A DNA stretch of 15,242 nucleotides, from positions 1-15,242 of the forward strand of contig DATBFX010000516.1 of assembly GCA_036558305.1 (NCBI GenBank), read 5' to 3'. Position 1 is the first letter of the stretch, and each line of letters starts with the position of its first letter. The notes under the pieces were generated by a model. It was not told the DNA's origin, made no database searches, and saw only the letters and a list, made by a program, of their open reading frames with translations. Shown one piece after another: positions 12,822-15,242 of this stretch. Source of the stretch: DATBFX01 sp036558305. GTDB lineage: Bacteria; Chloroflexota; Chloroflexia; Thermomicrobiales; UBA6265. A program made the position numbers and the translations under genes.

Positions 12822-13802
12822 CTAGCTGGCGAGCGGCTCGGAGATCAAACCGAACGGGCTCAACGACCGAGAGCCCCCGTTATCGCCCGACTCGACCGCA
12901 GGACTATTCAGCGACCCACCCGTCATCGCGTTCGGGCTCAACGAACGGCCGCCGCCCGACTGGCCCGCCTCGACCGCCGGGCCGCTTTCAACGGTCCCAG
13001 AAGTCAGGGACGTGCCGTTCAACGGGCGGCCTCCCCCGGTCTCGGTGCTTTCGTTCGTCGATCCGCTCGTCAGCGAGGCCGACGTGAGGGCTGTCGCGGA
13101 GAGTGAGCGATTGTCAGTCGGCTGACTCTCGGATTGTGGACCGCCGGAACTCGACAGCGCCGCGTCGGTCATGGAGGTGGGATCGAGCGACCGGCCGTCG
13201 GTCTCGTCGGATTCTTGCTGCGCCGAGGCGATCGCGGCGGCACCCAGGCGACCGCTGCTGAGCGCGGCGACGCCGAGGGAGCGCCCGGTTCCGGTCGACG
13301 CCGATTCGTTGCTCGGTCCGCCCAGCGAGCCACCGGTCAGCGTCGCCGGCGAGAGCGATCGCCCGCCGGATTGGATCCCCGATTCGATGGCGACGTTCGT
13401 CAGCGTACCGCCGGTCAACGACGTGCCGCTCAGCGCGCGTCCGCCGCCGTTCTCACCGGCTTCCACGGCCGGTCCGCCGAAGGACGTGCCGGTCAGGCTC
13501 CGCGCACTCAGCGAGCGGCCCCCCTGGCTCGCGCCGGCCTCAACCGCCGGACCGCCGAAGCTGGTCCCGGTCAAAGAGACGGGGGAGAGTTGGCGACCGC
13601 CGGTGGTTCCGGACGACTCGACCCCCACGTTCGTCGGGCTACCGAGTTGGCCGCTCGTCACCGACGAGGCACTCACGGGCCGGCCCGTGGTGTCGGACTG
13701 GTCGGCCACGGTCAGTCGCGGACCACCGGCGAAGGCAAGCGCCGCCGCCAGTCCGAGCGCGACCACCGGCACACCCCGCGTTGCCACCATTCGTTTCCGC
13801 AT
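12822..13802 (-). CDS. Exported protein made of about eleven 26-28-residue Ser/Gly-rich repeats (unknown)
   Basis: 326 residues. A signal peptide (MRKRMVATR, hydrophobic 11-26, cleavage near TVA33) is followed by tandem units to the very end, with no other domain. The consensus is G-G-R-S-L-S-x-x-S-L-T-G-G-S-L-G-G-P-A-V-E-A-G plus three variable residues. The spacing is exactly 26 in the early copies and 27-30 in some later ones. Arg3 and the S-L pair are nearly invariant, while the SLGGPAVEAG half drifts in the middle copies. No Cys, Trp or Tyr is visible in the mature part. It is probably a low-complexity solenoid or an extended surface protein; I do not recognise a family. ATG at 13802 is preferred over the GTG one codon before it, since GGGGG then lies 5 bases upstream. 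The opposite strand also stays open for long stretches, but only this strand shows a signal peptide, a ribosome site, a promoter and regular repeats. Confidence 0.82.
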   Translation of the reverse strand: MRKRMVATRGVPVVALGLAAALAFAGGPRLTVADQSDTTGRPVSASSVTSGQLGSPTNVGVESSGTTGGRQLSPVSLTGTSFGGPAVEAGASQGGRSLSARSLTGTSFGGPAVEAGENGGGRALSGTSLTGGTLTNVAIESGIQSGGRSLSPATLTGGSLGGPSNESASTGTGRSLGVAALSSGRLGAAAIASAQQESDETDGRSLDPTSMTDAALSSSGGPQSESQPTDNRSLSATALTSASLTSGSTNESTETGGGRPLNGTSLTSGTVESGPAVEAGQSGGGRSLSPNAMTGGSLNSPAVESGDNGGSRSLSPFGLISEPLAS

Positions 13803-13952
13803 CACGTCCCCCGTTCTTCTCTCTGTTGCTTTCGCACTGCGACGACGGTTCTCACGAAGAGGTGGTGCGCCGCGGGGTCGCTGTCACCGTTCTCGGATGG
13901 CGGGCTCGCCGTTCTTCCTTTCGGTCCGCCCGGTCCGTATCAGTACCGGTGC

Positions 13953-13980
13953 ATCCTACACGACCTCGCCGCGCTGTCAA
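13953..13980 (-). promoter_or_regulatory. Sigma-70 promoter for the repeat-protein gene
   Basis: On the minus strand a perfect TTGACA (13980-13975) and TAGGAT (13958-13953, 4/6 to consensus) are 16 bases apart. Transcription would begin near 13946, leaving a leader of about 144 bases before the ATG at 13802. It is the best -35 box in the window. Confidence 0.7.
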
Positions 13981-13983
13981 GTT

Positions 13984-14007
13984 TGCACGGAATCTCGTTT
14001 CCGTGCA
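13984..14007. promoter_or_regulatory. 24-bp dyad abutting the -35 box, possible activator site
   Basis: TGCACGGAA (13984-13992) and TTCCGTGCA (13999-14007) are perfect complements around a 6-base centre. The site ends three bases upstream of the TTGACA box of the leftward promoter, a typical place for an activator that contacts RNA polymerase. As RNA it would be outside the transcript of the repeat gene. Confidence 0.6.
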
Positions 14008-14286
14008 TCCCGCTCAACACCGCCGAACGTCCCCGAAACGAACCGCGTGCGCCGGGCTCTCGGTTTGGTTCGTTCGGCCGGGTCTTTCCGCCTCCACCTC
14101 CTCCTGGGTCTCTCCGGATGGCCGGTACACTCGAGGCCTCGTGGCCCGATCACCGCCCATTGCTTTTGCCCAATTGCGGTATCTACGCCGAGTTCCCGAA
14201 ATCGGATCTGACTTCGATTGCTTGGACGCCGGACGGCCGGCCCGCACCGGGCGTCGTTAGAATCTACGCCAATGCTCGCTCCGCGG
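14008..14286. other. Intergenic region with no supported gene
   Basis: Several reading frames are open, but none has a ribosome site, a signal or recognisable protein content. Visible are a GGTACACTCG element (14125-14134) like that at 6727-6736, a TAGAAT at 14258-14263 (5/6 to -10, no clear -35), and an imperfect inverted repeat of AACGAACC-like sequence near 14037-14080. Confidence 0.5.
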
Positions 14287-14315
14287 TTGTATGTTCAGAA
14301 TGTATGTTCTATCAT
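14287..14315 (+). promoter_or_regulatory. Promoter with SOS-box-like operator, apparently giving a leaderless mRNA
   Basis: TTGTAT (14287-14292, 3/6) and TATCAT (14310-14315, 5/6 to TATAAT) are separated by exactly 17 bases. A start 7 bases after the -10 box falls on the A of the radical SAM ATG (14322). The spacer contains GAATGTATGTTC (14298-14309), which matches the Gram-positive/actinobacterial LexA core GAACATATGTTC at 10 of 12 positions. The sequence GTATGTTC also occurs twice in direct orientation (14289-14296 and 14302-14309), so a direct-repeat-binding regulator is an alternative reading. Confidence 0.5.
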
Positions 14316-14321
14316 TGACGG

Positions 14322-15242
14322 ATGGCCAGGGCTACCGTGGTCCCGATCGAATGCAAGAGCGCCTTGAATCGCGTCGGCGGGATGCCGTTTCGCTGGTCGC
14401 TCAACCCCTATCGCGGTTGCGCCCACGGTTGTCATTACTGTTACGCGATGGCGACCCACGCCTACTATGGTCTCACCGCGGAAGCGTTTGCATCAACGAT
14501 TTTCGCCAAAACGAACCTGGCCGAGGTCTTGCGTGCCGAACTGGCGCGCCCCACCTGGCTCAATGAGAAGGTGGCGATCGGCACCGCGACCGACCCCTAC
14601 CAACCGTGCGAAGGTCGCTTGCGAATCACGCGCGCCGCGCTCGAGGTGCTGCGCGAGCGCGCGACGCCGGTCAGCATCGTCACCAAGTCCACGCTCATCC
14701 TCCGCGATCTGGAGGTGCTGGCGTCGATGGCGGAGCGGACGCGGGTGTCGGTGAACTTCTCGATCACGACGCTCGATCCGGCCACCTGGCGGTTGGTCGA
14801 ACCCGGCACACCGCCGCCGTGGCAACGGCTGGCGGTGATGCGGCGGTTGGTCGAGGCCGGCGTCCGCTGCTCCGTTTTCCTGGCGCCGATCCTGCCCGGC
14901 ATCACCGATTCCGCCGAATCGATCGAGGCCGTGGTGCGCGCGGCGAAGGAGCATGGTGCGGCAACGGTCTGGTCGTCGCCGCTGCGCCTCGTTCCCCTCG
15001 TCAAAGCGCACTACTACGACTTCGTCGGCGAGGCGTTCCCGGATTTGCTTCCCCGTTACCGGCGTGCGTACGCCCAGGCAAACGTCTCGCCCGCGTATCA
15101 GGCGGCCATCCACGCCAGGGTCGACAAGATCCGAGCCGCCTACGGGTTTGGTGCGGACGATCGCTCGGACAAAGACGACGACCCGACGGTCAAGGTTGTG
15201 GCGGCGAACCCGGTTGCAAATCAGCTCTCGCTCGGCCTCTAG
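14322..15242 (+). CDS. Rv2578c/SplB-like radical SAM protein
   Basis: 306 residues, complete; its TAG is the last codon of the window. CxxxCxxC at Cys33, Cys37 and Cys40 (RGCAHGCHYCYA) binds the 4Fe-4S cluster used to cleave S-adenosylmethionine. The surrounding ECKSALNR, PFRWSLNPYRGC, TDPYQPCEGR and EPGTPPP segments fit the Rv2578c-type family, distantly related to spore photoproduct lyase. That relationship suggests, but does not prove, a DNA-repair substrate. The protein ends in QLSLGL (301-306), a sliding-clamp-binding-like motif. The ATG is forced: an in-frame TGA lies at 14316-14318 and there is no earlier start. No good ribosome site is present, which agrees with a leaderless message. 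It is transcribed away from the repeat-protein gene, with about 520 bases between them. Confidence 0.9.
   Translation: MARATVVPIECKSALNRVGGMPFRWSLNPYRGCAHGCHYCYAMATHAYYGLTAEAFASTIFAKTNLAEVLRAELARPTWLNEKVAIGTATDPYQPCEGRLRITRAALEVLRERATPVSIVTKSTLILRDLEVLASMAERTRVSVNFSITTLDPATWRLVEPGTPPPWQRLAVMRRLVEAGVRCSVFLAPILPGITDSAESIEAVVRAAKEHGAATVWSSPLRLVPLVKAHYYDFVGEAFPDLLPRYRRAYAQANVSPAYQAAIHARVDKIRAAYGFGADDRSDKDDDPTVKVVAANPVANQLSLGL

Noticed and set aside
13134..14318. Long open frames on the plus strand opposite the repeat-protein gene
   Set aside because: They lack a signal, ribosome site or family content, and their length follows from the GC-rich repeats on the other strand, which do have a promoter, ribosome site and signal peptide.
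1..15242. tRNA, rRNA, insertion sequence, phage or CRISPR content
   Set aside because: No cloverleaf, rRNA-like stretch, transposase, integrase or spaced repeat array was seen by eye; a covariance-model scan was not possible.

Overview
The window is high-GC bacterial DNA. It has secreted proteins with Pro/Thr-rich linkers, a PsbP-like C-terminal domain, a REP-like palindrome of the form GGCTAAAGCC and heptameric tandem repeats. Together these suggest a member of the Chloroflexota, perhaps Thermomicrobia-like. This is judged by eye from protein style, not from a search, so the taxonomic call is tentative.

Layout. (1) Positions 1-2841, minus strand: a tight three-gene run transcribed leftward, encoding an S9-family acyl/dipeptidyl peptidase, a nucleoside 2-deoxyribosyltransferase-like enzyme and a class II histone-deacetylase-like amidohydrolase cut by the window edge. 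(2) Positions 2939-6714, plus strand: a promoter, a long leader and a peptide-type ABC importer (binding protein plus two permeases, no ATPase). A heptamer-built inverted repeat sits between the binding-protein gene and the first permease gene. (3) Positions 6725-7726: a small pair, a tail-anchored protein with six tandem 15-residue repeats and a YtxH-like small membrane protein. (4) Positions 8013-13802: four exported proteins. A HExxH metallopeptidase-like protein and a trypsin-like protease with a C-terminal regulatory-like domain lie on the plus strand. A two-domain linker protein and an 11-copy repeat protein lie on the minus strand. The two directions converge on a strong bidirectional terminator near 11412-11446. 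(5) Positions 14287-15242, plus strand: a Rv2578c/SplB-like radical SAM protein with an apparently leaderless promoter.

How the genes fit together. The peptidase, the exported proteases and the peptide importer would suit a cell that degrades external protein and imports peptides, but no direct functional link is shown. The exported set looks like a cell-surface or secreted-protein island.

The most interesting locus is the radical SAM gene at the right end. Its promoter spacer holds a near-match to the Gram-positive/actinobacterial SOS box, the transcript appears to start on the ATG, and the protein ends in QLSLGL, which resembles the sliding-clamp-binding C-terminus of E. coli Pol IV. Together these features predict a DNA-damage-induced radical SAM enzyme recruited to the replication clamp. 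Second in interest are the two uncharacterised repeat proteins (6796-7371 and 12822-13802).
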